61,861 nucleotides of DNA, taken from Syntrophales bacterium (GTDB taxonomy: Bacteria > Desulfobacterota > Syntrophia > Syntrophales > UBA2210). A model generated the notes under the pieces. The model searched no databases. It worked only from the letters and a program-made list of their open reading frames with translations, and was not told the origin of the DNA. Positions 26,255-34,864 of the stretch are shown one piece after another (within the stretch, counting starts at the first letter, position 1; every line of letters starts with the position of its first letter). Position numbers and translations under genes: made by a program. The stretch spans positions 1 to 61,861 of the forward strand of contig JALOBE010000014.1 in NCBI GenBank assembly GCA_023228425.1, read 5' to 3'.

Positions 26255-26925
26255 TGTATTTCAGCATGATTACGCTGCAAAAAGGCCTTTCTCCTCGTGA
26301 TGTTAATGCGCTTGCCAGTTATACGGGATATCAGGCTCATCAACTTGTTTGGCAACTGTTTGCCGACCATGAAGATCGAAAGCGCGACTTCATTTACCGT
26401 TACGAAGTGCGTAATGGCACGCTGATACTTTACACTGTTTCGGAACGTAAACCCGCAGGTGAGGAAAAGATATGGCAAATCCAAACCAAGGAATACAAGC
26501 CGAAACTTCGGGCTGGTCAGCTTCTTGGGTTTACGGTGCGTGCTAATCCGATCCGTGCCAAGCGTAAAGACGACGGGCAACAAAAACGTCATGATGTGAT
26601 TATGGAGGAGAAATTGAAACTGAAAAAGGAAGACAAAATTTTCAATATTTCTGATATTGTTCATAATAAAGGTTTTCAATGGTTGGAAGAACGTGCAGCC
26701 TCCCATGGATTCAACATAACACCTAATGATATAAGGGCAGATGGCTATAGACAACACAAATTCTTCAAAAGAAAAGGAAGCACCCCCATAAGTTTAAGCA
26801 CGGTGGATTTCAACGGTATGCTCACTGTTACTGACCCTGCCGTTTTTATTGATCGATGCCTCTTTAGAGGGCTCGGTCCAGCCAAGGGATTCGGATGCGG
26901 TCTCATGTTAGTGCGCCGGGTGTAG
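26254..26925 (+). CDS. casE: CRISPR RNA endoribonuclease Cas6e (CasE/Cse3)
   Basis: Endonuclease (223 residues) that cuts pre-crRNA at the base of each repeat hairpin. The likely catalytic pair is Tyr26 and His29 in GYQAHQLVW, spaced as in characterised Cse3 enzymes. The C-terminal Gly-rich loop GLGPAKGFGCGLM is present. The family part KRKDDGQQKRHDV is also typical. The cognate repeat at 28620 onward has a GC hairpin with an ATGAACCG 3' handle that suits cleavage by this family. Confidence 0.93.
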   Translation: MYFSMITLQKGLSPRDVNALASYTGYQAHQLVWQLFADHEDRKRDFIYRYEVRNGTLILYTVSERKPAGEEKIWQIQTKEYKPKLRAGQLLGFTVRANPIRAKRKDDGQQKRHDVIMEEKLKLKKEDKIFNISDIVHNKGFQWLEERAASHGFNITPNDIRADGYRQHKFFKRKGSTPISLSTVDFNGMLTVTDPAVFIDRCLFRGLGPAKGFGCGLMLVRRV

Positions 26926-26990
26926 GGACGGAGTACGATTCGGCATACGAATTTCGCCTGCCGGATGCTTAAGGCAATGGAGAGTATTTA

Positions 26991-27326
26991 ATGGCAGACG
27001 ACATTCCGGTAAAAGATGAAATCCTCTTTTATCAGGCTGAAGGCGGGCAGGTGAAGCCTGATGTCCTTCCCGAGAATGAGACGGTCTGGCTGAGGCAACA
27101 TATAATGGCCGATCTGTTTCAGCCAACAATTCAATCATTAGTATTCATATGCACAAAATCCATAGCGCAAACAGGTATTCATGAAAGGCTGGGAGCGAAA
27201 GCCGGATGAATTTCTGATATTTATCGGGCGACGCATACTGCCGGCCACCGGAAAATTTAGCAAGCAAGAAGCCGATGATTTTGCCAGAGATGAATACGAT
27301 CACTGTAAGTTTATAACAAGAAAACA
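26991..27326 (+). pseudogene. rhuM: Remnant of a RhuM-family (virulence RhuM/Fic-associated) gene
   Basis: Two out-of-frame pieces lie between cas6e and cas1. The first (26991-27209) starts ADDIPVKDEILFYQ and NETVWLRQHIMADLFQ, like RhuM N-termini (ETVWLTQ..MAELF). The second (27181-27326) reads EFLIFIGRRILPATGKFSKQ and ADDFARDEYDHC, like the RhuM C-terminus (FL..NDREIL..AGKIS, A...YEK). The several hundred central residues are missing and the frames differ, so this is an internally deleted, frameshifted gene that once interrupted the cas operon. RhuM recognition is by eye. Confidence 0.6.
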
Positions 27327-27343
27327 ATTAAGGGTAAACGTAC

Positions 27344-28267
27344 ATGACCGAACTAGTTCTGCCCATGCTGAAGCCGATCCCGATGAAAGACCGCATTTCA
27401 GTGCTCTTTCTAGAAAAGGGCAACTTGGATGTACTTGATGGCGCTTTCGTCGTTGTCGATAAAAACGGTGTTCGAACGCACATTCCTGTTGGGGGTGTTG
27501 CCTGCCTGATGCTTGAGCCGGGCAGCCGTGTTTCCCATGCAGCGGTTACACTGGCGTCCCGCGTAGGATGCCTTCTGATCTGGGTAGGTGATGGAGGTGT
27601 TCGCCTCTATGCATCGGGTCAGCCCGGTGGCGCCCGTGCGGACAGGCTGTTGTATCAGGCGAAGCTGGCATTGGACGATTCCGCGCGGCTGAAAGTTGTA
27701 CGGAAGATGTACGCCATGCGGTTTCATGAAGAACCGCCGGAACGACGTAGTATTCAACAACTGCGTGGAATTGAGGGTGTACGAGTCAGAAAAATGTATG
27801 AGTTGCTGGCTCGGCAATATGGTGTTCCCTGGAAGGGCCGCAATTACGACTACAGCACCTGGGAGGGCGGGGACATTCCAAATCGCTGTTTGAGTTCCGC
27901 AACAGCCTGCTTATACGGTATTTGTGAAGCTGCGATTCTGGCAGCGGGATATGCCCCGGCAGTAGGGTTTCTGCATACAGGAAAACCCCAATCATTTGTT
28001 TACGACATTGCCGACATTTTCAAGTTCGACACTGTTGTTCCTGTAGCTTTCCGCATAGCCAAAAGAAAACCTCAAAATCCTGAACGTGAAGTCCGGATTT
28101 CCTGTAGAGATGCTTTCCGCCAATCGAAGATTCTGAGGAGAATCATTCCAACAATCGAAGAGGTGCTCATGGCGGGAGAAATGGAACGGCCCAAGGCGCA
28201 TGAAGAGGCCGTAGAAATGGCAATCCCGAACAAGGAGTGTATTGGCGATGGTGGTCACCGTGGTTGA
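27344..28267 (+). CDS. cas1: CRISPR integrase Cas1 (type I-E)
   Basis: Integrase (307 residues) which with Cas2 inserts new spacers at the leader end. The metal-binding residues are visible: Glu in RGIEGVRVRKMY, His in GFLHTGKPQSF, and Asp in VYDIADIFK. The N-terminal beta domain and AGYAPAVGFLH block match E. coli Cas1. Its 3' end overlaps the cas2 start by about 20 bases. The distance from cas6e, normally a few bases, is stretched by the RhuM remnant. Confidence 0.95.
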   Translation: MTELVLPMLKPIPMKDRISVLFLEKGNLDVLDGAFVVVDKNGVRTHIPVGGVACLMLEPGSRVSHAAVTLASRVGCLLIWVGDGGVRLYASGQPGGARADRLLYQAKLALDDSARLKVVRKMYAMRFHEEPPERRSIQQLRGIEGVRVRKMYELLARQYGVPWKGRNYDYSTWEGGDIPNRCLSSATACLYGICEAAILAAGYAPAVGFLHTGKPQSFVYDIADIFKFDTVVPVAFRIAKRKPQNPEREVRISCRDAFRQSKILRRIIPTIEEVLMAGEMERPKAHEEAVEMAIPNKECIGDGGHRG

Positions 28268-28541
28268 AAACGCGCCCCCTCGGTTGCGCGGAAGGTTGGC
28301 GATCTGGCTACTGGAAGTGCGTGCCGGCGTGTACATCGGGAAAGTATCCCGGCGCGTCCGGGAAATGATATGGGAACAGATAGAGGTCGGGATTGGTGAG
28401 GGTAATGCGGTCATGGCATGGACCACGAACACGGAATCGGGATATGATTTCCGTACATTAGGGATGAACCGGCGAATACCCGTTGAGATGGACGGGGTAA
28501 AGTTAGTCTCCTTTTTACCGGAGGACGATGACGAATCTTGA
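28248..28541 (+). CDS. cas2: CRISPR adaptation protein Cas2 (type I-E, CasX-less short form)
   Basis: Cas2 of the E. coli-like subtype (97 residues), the structural partner of Cas1. The sequence VVENAPPRLRGRLAIWLLEV, RAGVYIGKVSRRVREMIWEQ and MAWTTNTESGYDF are near-identical in layout to the type I-E family. ATG 28248 is preferred to TTG 28242 because AAGGAG lies ten bases upstream. There is no C-terminal DnaQ fusion, which is notable given the separate exonuclease at 19020. It ends 78 bases before the first repeat. Confidence 0.94.
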   Translation: MVVTVVENAPPRLRGRLAIWLLEVRAGVYIGKVSRRVREMIWEQIEVGIGEGNAVMAWTTNTESGYDFRTLGMNRRIPVEMDGVKLVSFLPEDDDES

Positions 28542-28619
28542 GCATGAAAAAAGCCGTCATTTTTTGGTAGATTTTCGCTCTTTGAAAATCGAATAGGAAA
28601 TCATGTAGATAGAGGAAGT
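28542..28619 (+). promoter_or_regulatory. CRISPR leader
   Basis: AT-rich 78 bases between cas2 and the first repeat, where transcription of the array and spacer insertion should start. It contains runs AAAAAA and TTTTTT flanking GCCGTCA, and a boxA-like motif (listed separately). A weak promoter-like pair TTGAAA ... TAGATA with 18 bases between lies near 28582-28611. Orientation is set by the repeat handle. Confidence 0.7.
28577..28588 (+). promoter_or_regulatory. boxA-like antitermination motif in the CRISPR leader
   Basis: GCTCTTTGAAAA closely resembles the rRNA-operon boxA (GCTCTTTAACA). Such elements recruit Nus factors and have been reported upstream of CRISPR arrays, where they protect long non-coding transcripts from premature termination. 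The position, 32 bases before the first repeat, would put it in the 5' part of the pre-crRNA if the promoter lies further upstream. Confidence 0.5.
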
Positions 28620-31600
28620 ATGTTCCCCGCATACGCGGGGATGAACCGAATGCCGTCCTCGATGCGGGGTCCGGGATTGCATGTTCCCCGCATACGCGGG
28701 GATGAACCGCCAACGAAGGCTCCGGTCACTGCACAGACACAATGTTCCCCGCATACGCGGGGATGAACCGTCTCTAGCTGTCCGCTGGCCCATGTACCTT
28801 GGATGTTCCCCGCATACGCGGGGATGAACCGGCCCTCAGCGAGCACATCCTGAACAGCACACAATGTTCCCCGCATACGCGGGGATGAACCGACAAACCA
28901 ACAGACGTGCCTAACGATGTCAAGATGTTCCCCGCATACGCGGGGATGAACCGGCCAGGGGTAGCCGCTAATGCCTGCGCCGACGATGTTCCCCGCATAC
29001 GCGGGGATGAACCGCGGTGCTGGCACTCGCGGCGTAAAAAAACACCATGTTCCCCGCATACGCGGGGATGAACCGAAAACAACGATCAGGGAGTCCGCCG
29101 ACGGATCATGTTCCCCGCATACGCGGGGATGAACCAGGGGAATTCTTGTAAGGTTGGCTGCTGATGGGATGTTCCCCGCATACGCGGGGATGAACCGTCT
29201 TTCATGGACGCTTTGCTCATGGCTCGTCTATGTTCCCCGCATACGCGGGGATGAACCGGCGGTGGGATGTGCTATGGTGAGGTTGCAGTGATGTTCCCCG
29301 CATACGCGGGGATGAACCGATGGCCGAGCAGAAGGAGATAGCGGAAGCGTTATGTTCCCCGCATACGCGGGGATGAACCAGTCGCGCCAGTCAATTTCCT
29401 TTGCCGCGGGATATGTTCCCCGCATACGCGGGGATGAACCGGCCAGAGGCAGGGTAACGGTGGCGGACGTGGTATGTTCCCCGCATACGCGGGGATGAAC
29501 CGAGCACCCGAAGGAACATGCAGCCTACCTCGCTATGTTCCCCGCATACGCGGGGATGAACCGCTTCCCGGCGGACCCTGCGCCGCCGATTCGATATGTT
29601 CCCCGCATACGCGGGGATGAACCGTAAACCAGTGTAAAGTATGGATGGAATCCGGCATGTTCCCCGCATACGCGGGGATGAACCGAAATATACAACCAGT
29701 TGCCCGACGGCATGGTAATGTTCCCCGCATACGCGGGGATGAACCGATCACCCTTGTCCCCGGCGCGCAGTGCGCCGAATGTTCCCCGCATACGCGGGGA
29801 TGAACCGGTGAAGAAACAGCCATCCTATGAGCATGTGAAATGTTCCCCGCATACGCGGGGATGAACCGCGGCATGTTCTATATCGGCCCGATCAGGATTG
29901 ATGTTCCCCGCATACGCGGGGATGAACCGTTAATCTCATAGTCACCCGCCACCCGGCACTGATGTTCCCCGCATACGCGGGGATGAACCGCCCCCATTGC
30001 GGGGGCTTTTTTATTGAATGCCATGTTCCCCGCATACGCGGGGATGAACCGTTCCGCGGATATATACTCGGCCAGATCGGCCGATGTTCCCCGCATACGC
30101 GGGGATGAACCGTGGAAGCTCAGCGTTGATCCGCTCTGTGAATGATGTTCCCCGCATACGCGGGGATGAACCGCACCATTGGCGGGATGGGTGAGGGCCG
30201 GGGGCATGTTCCCCGCATACGCGGGGATGAACCGTGGTGGGCGTATATGGGCAGGCATACCGTTGAATGTTCCCCGCATACGCGGGGATGAACCGGAGGT
30301 GGGCTTTCGCCTCAACGAACTGCTCGGATGTTCCCCGCATACGCGGGGATGAACCGGTCCGGCCTTCCAGGGTATAGGTGAAGCCCCTATGTTCCCCGCA
30401 TACGCGGGGATGAACCGCACGCCGTCAAAAGATTGTTGAGATCGTTTTTATGTTCCCCGCATACGCGGGGATGAACCGTCCAATGGTGTCCCGCATGTCC
30501 TGATCGGCGCATGTTCCCCGCATACGCGGGGATGAACCGCTTTTCCTTTGCCCCGCAACTTGCACAAACACATGTTCCCCGCATACGCGGGGATGAACCG
30601 GCACATTAACCCTTGTCCCCGGTGCGCAGTGCATGTTCCCCGCATACGCGGGGATGAACCGTCGATATGGGGCGTCGATATGACGTTGCTCAGATGTTCC
30701 CCGCATACGCGGGGATGAACCGCACGAGGAAACTGGCATGGAAGCATTGCTTGTATGTTCCCCGCATACGCGGGGATGAACCGGCCGTCGAAAAATACGC
30801 CCGGGCTTTTCTGCGATGTTCCCCGCATACGCGGGGATGAACCGTGATAGCAGAACCCGTATCTGCATGACCGGGCATGTTCCCCGCATACGCGGGGATG
30901 AACCGTGATAGCAGAACCCGTATCTGCATGACCGGGCATGTTCCCCGCATACGCGGGGATGAACCGGCGGCTATGATTGCTCGGGTGCGATCTATTATAT
31001 GTTCCCCGCATACGCGGGGATGAACCGGTCCGAAAGGGGTCCGCACAATTGCCGCTGTTATGTTCCCCGCATACGCGGGGATGAACCGACCGGATGCTGG
31101 TTGAACACGACCCGAGCCTTATGTTCCCCGCATACGCGGGGATGAACCGCGCTACCCGCTCCGATTTTCCGTCCAGTTCGAATGTTCCCCGCATACGCGG
31201 GGATGAACCAACTCCCCGCCACTGAAAAGACACTCGACGAACATGTTCCCCGCATACGCGGGGATGAACCGGTGGTCGCCGTAGTCTGTTCATCGATTGA
31301 ACAATGTTCCCCGCATACGCGGGGATGAACCGATGAAAATGCTGCTCAAAGGGAAGGGATAAATATGTTCCCCGCATACGCGGGGATGAACCGTCCACGG
31401 AAAACCGATATTTCCCTGCCAGTTCATGTTCCCCGCATACGCGGGGATGAACCGCCGGGACTTACCAAACTGACACCGAGGATTCCATGTTCCCCGCATA
31501 CGCGGGGATGAACCGGCCAGCAATCCCAGTAGTCCGGTCATTGCCGAATGTTCCCCGCATACGCGGGGATGAACCGGCAAGCGGCTTGTGCGGCGGGCCA

Positions 31601-32309
31601 TTTTGAGCATGTTCCCCGCATACGCGGGGATGAACCGACAATGATCTGCTATCGCACAGGCAGCATTTAATGTTCCCCGCATACGCGGGGATGAACCGGC
31701 GCTATCGACCACACGCCCGGTGGACGTATCATGTTCCCCGCATACGCGGGGATGAACCGATCCCTTTGTCGTCGATATATCTATTGGGGGCATGTTCCCC
31801 GCATACGCGGGGATGAACCGGCCCGGACGCCGGCATACATGGGTTGATAGATATGTTCCCCGCATACGCGGGGATGAACCGTCCACTGTCGGCAGCATGG
31901 CGCCGCGACCGCAATGTTCCCCGCATACGCGGGGATGAACCGCGTGGCCTTGCCTTCGCAGTTGGCGCACCGGGGATGTTCCCCGCATACGCGGGGATGA
32001 ACCGGGGCAAGAGCGCCGGGTCGCATGGGAAGAAAGATGTTCCCCGCATACGCGGGGATGAACCGATGCTGGCAACCTTCCTCGGCCTGGTGATCGCATG
32101 TTCCCCGCATACGCGGGGATGAACCGAAAACCAGGGCTGGGCGATATTCATCTCGACTATGTTCCCCGCATACGCGGGGATGAACCGCGCCCTGAGCGAG
32201 CCCGACACCTCGTCGCTCGATGTTCCCCGCATACGCGGGGATGAACCGATTACTCTGGAGGTCTATGTGAAACCGTGGCAATGTTCCCCGCATACGCGGG
32301 GATGAACCG
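28620..32309 (+). CRISPR. Type I-E CRISPR array, 61 repeats and 60 spacers
   Basis: A 29-base repeat beginning ATGTTCCCCGCATACG and ending GCGGGGATGAACCG recurs every 61 bases from 28620, so spacers are 32 bases; only spacer 55 (31943-31975) is 33. The hairpin CCCCGC/GCGGGG and 3' handle ATGAACCG show transcription on +, with the leader next to cas2. Repeats are identical except the final base, which is A instead of G in repeats 9 (29108), 13 (29352) and 43 (31182). Spacers 37 and 38 are identical; spacers 19 and 33 overlap in sequence. The last repeat ends at 32309 without degeneration. Confidence 0.98.
29990..30012 (+). terminator. Intrinsic-terminator-like hairpin formed by spacer 23
   Basis: GCCCCC / GGGGGC (6 bp, loop ATTGC) followed immediately by TTTTTT on the transcribed strand of the array. 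The first G is the last base of the preceding repeat; the remainder is spacer 23 (29991-30022). 37 spacers lie downstream. Confidence 0.6.
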
Positions 32310-32384
32310 ATGCCATCAAGACCGAAAGAACAGGCAAGCAAGAAACCGGAAACGACCATTCTTTCTGTCAGGGAGGATCGGCCA

Positions 32385-33146
32385 ATGGACAAGAAAAAGA
32401 AAAACGAATTCTATGAAATAGCCTGTACTGAACTGGAGACGGGTCAGACGAAGAAGGGAACCTGGGCTAGGGCGTATTTCGAGAGTGAAGGCGATGAAGA
32501 GAAAGCAAAGGTGAGATACATAGGCCTTCGTGTTGATGATCTGAGGCATGAGGAGGCAAAACGGATACAGATTCAGAGGGTACAGGAGGAAGCCAGAATC
32601 AATGAGAAAGAGTGGGAAGAGTTAAAGGCCCGAGTTGAAGAGGCTATTGGAGATAAGTTAATCACGTTAATCACGGCTACGGGCGAGGAGTGGGTCGCGG
32701 CTATGGGAGAAAAGTTGTTAGCCGTGACGAATATGGCAATGAGTGGTGATGATTTATTTCTTGCTTTTGATGACGGTACGGTTCTGGACGTAAAAGCAAC
32801 CCTGATGTGGGCAGCCAATGATAATGGCAGCGACATCGATTGTTATGATGCAACGATATATTGTGACAAATATCAAGGGAGTGGCTATACGAACTGGCGA
32901 ATATCCAAGCTGGATGAACTGGCGGATTTGTACGGAAAAATGAATCGCAAATGGATCGACGAGGAAGGATCTCTGGTCTTTTTGCTGAAGTTGATTCGGC
33001 TGTCCTCTGCAATGGTTTGGGCATATGATACAATTGATGATGCCTCCAGCTACTTTAATTTTGAAAATGGTGAAAGGCAGCTGAAGCTGCCGATTGATCG
33101 CAGTGCTATGCGAGTCATCCCGGCGCGGTCCATAGCAAAAAGTTGA
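32385..33146 (+). CDS. DUF1566 (Lcl C-terminal domain) protein
   Basis: A 253-residue protein of unknown function. The N-terminal region (about 8-60) has the pattern WARAYFESEGDEEKAKVRYIGLR, found in proteins with short repeats of this type, then a helical stretch. Residues about 130-250 match the DUF1566/Lcl domain: LMWAANDNGSDID, the Cys-containing YCDKYQGSGYTNWRI and LDELADLYG, ending in a RVIPARS version of the usual LPVRS. No signal peptide is visible. The ATG at 32385 follows GGGAGG; an in-frame ATG at 32310 directly abuts the last CRISPR repeat and is less likely. A link to CRISPR function is not supported. Confidence 0.72.
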   Translation: MDKKKKNEFYEIACTELETGQTKKGTWARAYFESEGDEEKAKVRYIGLRVDDLRHEEAKRIQIQRVQEEARINEKEWEELKARVEEAIGDKLITLITATGEEWVAAMGEKLLAVTNMAMSGDDLFLAFDDGTVLDVKATLMWAANDNGSDIDCYDATIYCDKYQGSGYTNWRISKLDELADLYGKMNRKWIDEEGSLVFLLKLIRLSSAMVWAYDTIDDASSYFNFENGERQLKLPIDRSAMRVIPARSIAKS

Positions 33147-33507
33147 GCTGCCCCAGAGATGTTACTGGCATGAGAATATATCGGGAATGTTTGGCCATGG
33201 GATGGCAATCACCGACACCTTGCCTCAAAACCGCCATATAGAGCCCTTTCCAAGCCCTCAATTCTCCAAGGCATACCTACCCCCCACCCCGAAGGAGATA
33301 GTGTCTGGAAAGGCATCCCTGCGGCCGTTTCGGGGCAATGATGGCCCCTTATCGTGGGCAGTCTGACCTATGCCCCTGAAGGAGCGGGGTTTGTTCCGGG
33401 ATTCTATGCCTGGAGGCAGGATTGGCTGTGGTTTTGAGGAAGGGGCCGTTGCCACCTCTTTTGTAGCGAATTGCTTACACAGTGCTTACATGAACCGGAT
33501 AATGAAA
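33147..33507. other. Gene-free stretch at the right border of the accessory segment
   Basis: About 360 bases without a plausible ORF. Two close copies of GCTTACA (33471-33493) precede the hairpin near the tRNA genes. A pair of GAAGGAG-containing C/G-rich blocks (about 33290 and 33378) was noted without a clear meaning. It may be decayed mobile-element sequence next to the tRNA genes. Confidence 0.35.
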
Positions 33508-33540
33508 AAGGCCTTACATCCAGCAGTGACGTAAGGCCTT
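33508..33540 (-). terminator. Intrinsic terminator of the tRNA-Arg/tRNA-Lys unit
   Basis: A perfect 10-bp inverted repeat AAGGCCTTAC / GTAAGGCCTT with a 13-base loop, followed on the - strand by CTTTTTCATT (start shared with the stem). It lies 8 bases beyond the 3' end of tRNA-Lys. A few T residues also follow on the + strand, so it may work in both directions. Confidence 0.7.
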
Positions 33541-33547
33541 GGTTTTA

Positions 33548-33623
33548 TGGTGGGCTGCCGGGGGCTCGAACCCCGAACCTACTGATTAAGAGTCAGTTGC
33601 TCTACCTGCTGAGCTAGCAGCCC
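33548..33623 (-). tRNA. tRNA-Lys (anticodon CTT)
   Basis: On the - strand the acceptor GGGCTGC pairs with GCAGCCC, the anticodon stem ACTGA/TCAGT encloses CT-CTT-AA, the T arm has GGTTCGAGCCC, and CCA is encoded. Cotranscribed with tRNA-Arg upstream. Confidence 0.96.
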
Positions 33624-33654
33624 TGTATGTTAAAACGTGTCACGGTTTCGTGTC

Positions 33655-33731
33655 TGGTACGCCCGGTAGGATTCGAACCTACGACCAACAGATTCGAAGT
33701 CTGCCACTCTATCCAGCTGAGCTACGGGCGC
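33655..33731 (-). tRNA. tRNA-Arg (anticodon TCG)
   Basis: On the - strand the acceptor GCGCCCG pairs with CGGGCGT (a terminal G-U pair), the anticodon stem CAGA/TCTG encloses CT-TCG-AA, the T arm has GGTTCGAATCC, and CCA is encoded. Reads CGN codons. Confidence 0.95.
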
Positions 33732-33760
33732 TTGTGGTTCGTTCTTGAAATTGGTCTCAC

Positions 33761-33789
33761 TTCATATTCTTTTGTGAGTCCCCCGTCAA
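33761..33789 (-). promoter_or_regulatory. Promoter of the tRNA-Arg/tRNA-Lys unit
   Basis: On the - strand TTGACG (33789-33784), a 17-base spacer and TATGAA (33766-33761). It ends 29 bases before tRNA-Arg, a normal distance for a stable RNA promoter. Confidence 0.6.
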
Positions 33790-33814
33790 GTGTTTTTTGA
33801 GATTTCCCGGAGTG

Positions 33815-34852
33815 TCACGATTCCCTGTGACAGGCGACCCGGTGCCCCTGAACGCGTTCCGTCAGTTCCGGAATGATCCGGGAGCAGATGTCGAGGGCAA
33901 CCGGACAGCGGGGATGGAAGGCGCATCCCGGCGGCGGGTTCATGGGGCTGGGGATGTCTCCACCCAGCGGTCGGCGCTGTTGCACGCGTCGGGGATCGGG
34001 TATGGGGACCGCGGCAAGGAGCGCCTTCGTATAGGGATGGCGGGGGTCCTGGAACAGTTGGTCTCTCCGGGCCGTCTCGACGATCTTGCCCAGGTACATG
34101 ACGGCTATCCTGTCGCTCACGTGTCCTACAACGCCCAGGTCATGGCTGATGAAGAGGTAGGTCAGGTCGAACTCATCCTGAAGACCCGTGAGGAGGTTGA
34201 GTATCTGGGCCTGGATGGATACGTCCAGGGCCGAAACGGGTTCATCGGCGATAATGAGGTCGGGATTGACCGAGATCGCCCGGGCAATGCCGATCCTCTG
34301 TCGCTGGCCGCCGCTGAACTCGTGGGGGTAACGGCCCATCTGTTCTTCCGTGAGACCCACCGTTTTCATGAGTTCCGCAACGCGTCGCTTTCGTTCGTTC
34401 CCCGCGACGATCCCATGAATTCCAAGGGCTTCCCCCACGGTAGCGCCGGCACTCATGCGTGGGTTGAGGGATGAGTAGGGATCCTGGAATATCAGTTGGA
34501 CCCGTTTTCTGAAACCTTTAAGGCCGCTTCCGGACAGGTTCATAATGTCCTGTCCGTCGAAACGCATGACACCGCTCGTGGGTGTTTCAAGACGCGCCAG
34601 AATCCGCCCCAGGGTTGTCTTGCCGCAGCCGCTTTCACCGACGAGGCCCAGGGTTTCACCCCGCATGATCTGAAGCGTTACACCGTCCAGGGCCTTGACG
34701 GTTCCCTGCCGGCGTGACAGGAAGCCGCCGCTGATGGGAAAGTATTTCTTGATGTTCACCATGTCCACCAGCACCTCAGCCGCTGTCGGGTCCATGGAAA
34801 ACACGCTGTTGTTCTTTAAAGATGCGGTATTGTTATTCAAGTGATGCTTCAT
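33815..34852 (-). CDS. Oligopeptide/dipeptide ABC transporter ATP-binding protein (DppF/OppF type)
   Basis: Cytoplasmic ATPase (345 residues) of a peptide ABC importer. Walker A GESGCGKTT, signature FSGGQRQRIGIARAI, Walker B LIIADEPVSALD and the H-loop ISHDLGVV are intact. The C-terminal oligopeptide extension with PPGCAFHPRCP and a final CH (HRVACH) carries the cysteines of the Opp/Dpp branch. The first 25 residues are unconserved and the ATG has no clear ribosome site, so the start is uncertain. It follows the DppD-like gene by 12 bases. No permease or binding protein is in the window. Confidence 0.88.
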   Translation of the reverse strand: MKHHLNNNTASLKNNSVFSMDPTAAEVLVDMVNIKKYFPISGGFLSRRQGTVKALDGVTLQIMRGETLGLVGESGCGKTTLGRILARLETPTSGVMRFDGQDIMNLSGSGLKGFRKRVQLIFQDPYSSLNPRMSAGATVGEALGIHGIVAGNERKRRVAELMKTVGLTEEQMGRYPHEFSGGQRQRIGIARAISVNPDLIIADEPVSALDVSIQAQILNLLTGLQDEFDLTYLFISHDLGVVGHVSDRIAVMYLGKIVETARRDQLFQDPRHPYTKALLAAVPIPDPRRVQQRRPLGGDIPSPMNPPPGCAFHPRCPVALDICSRIIPELTERVQGHRVACHRES

Positions 34853-34864
34853 GGTTATTTCGGC

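Noticed and set aside
28620..32309. Self-targeting spacers against genes in this window
   Set aside because: No spacer was seen to match the window by eye, but this was not an exhaustive search.
28601..32392. Many long open frames on the - strand (and some on +) across the CRISPR array, with repeating HPRVCGEH, SSPRMRG and FIPAYAGN segments
   Set aside because: They are translations of the 61-base repeat-spacer period, a well-known false gene pattern, not proteins.
33450..33550. Att site or tRNA-end duplication near tRNA-Lys marking an integrated element
   Set aside because: Only short GCTTACA repeats were seen; no copy of a tRNA 3' end and no integrase gene was found.
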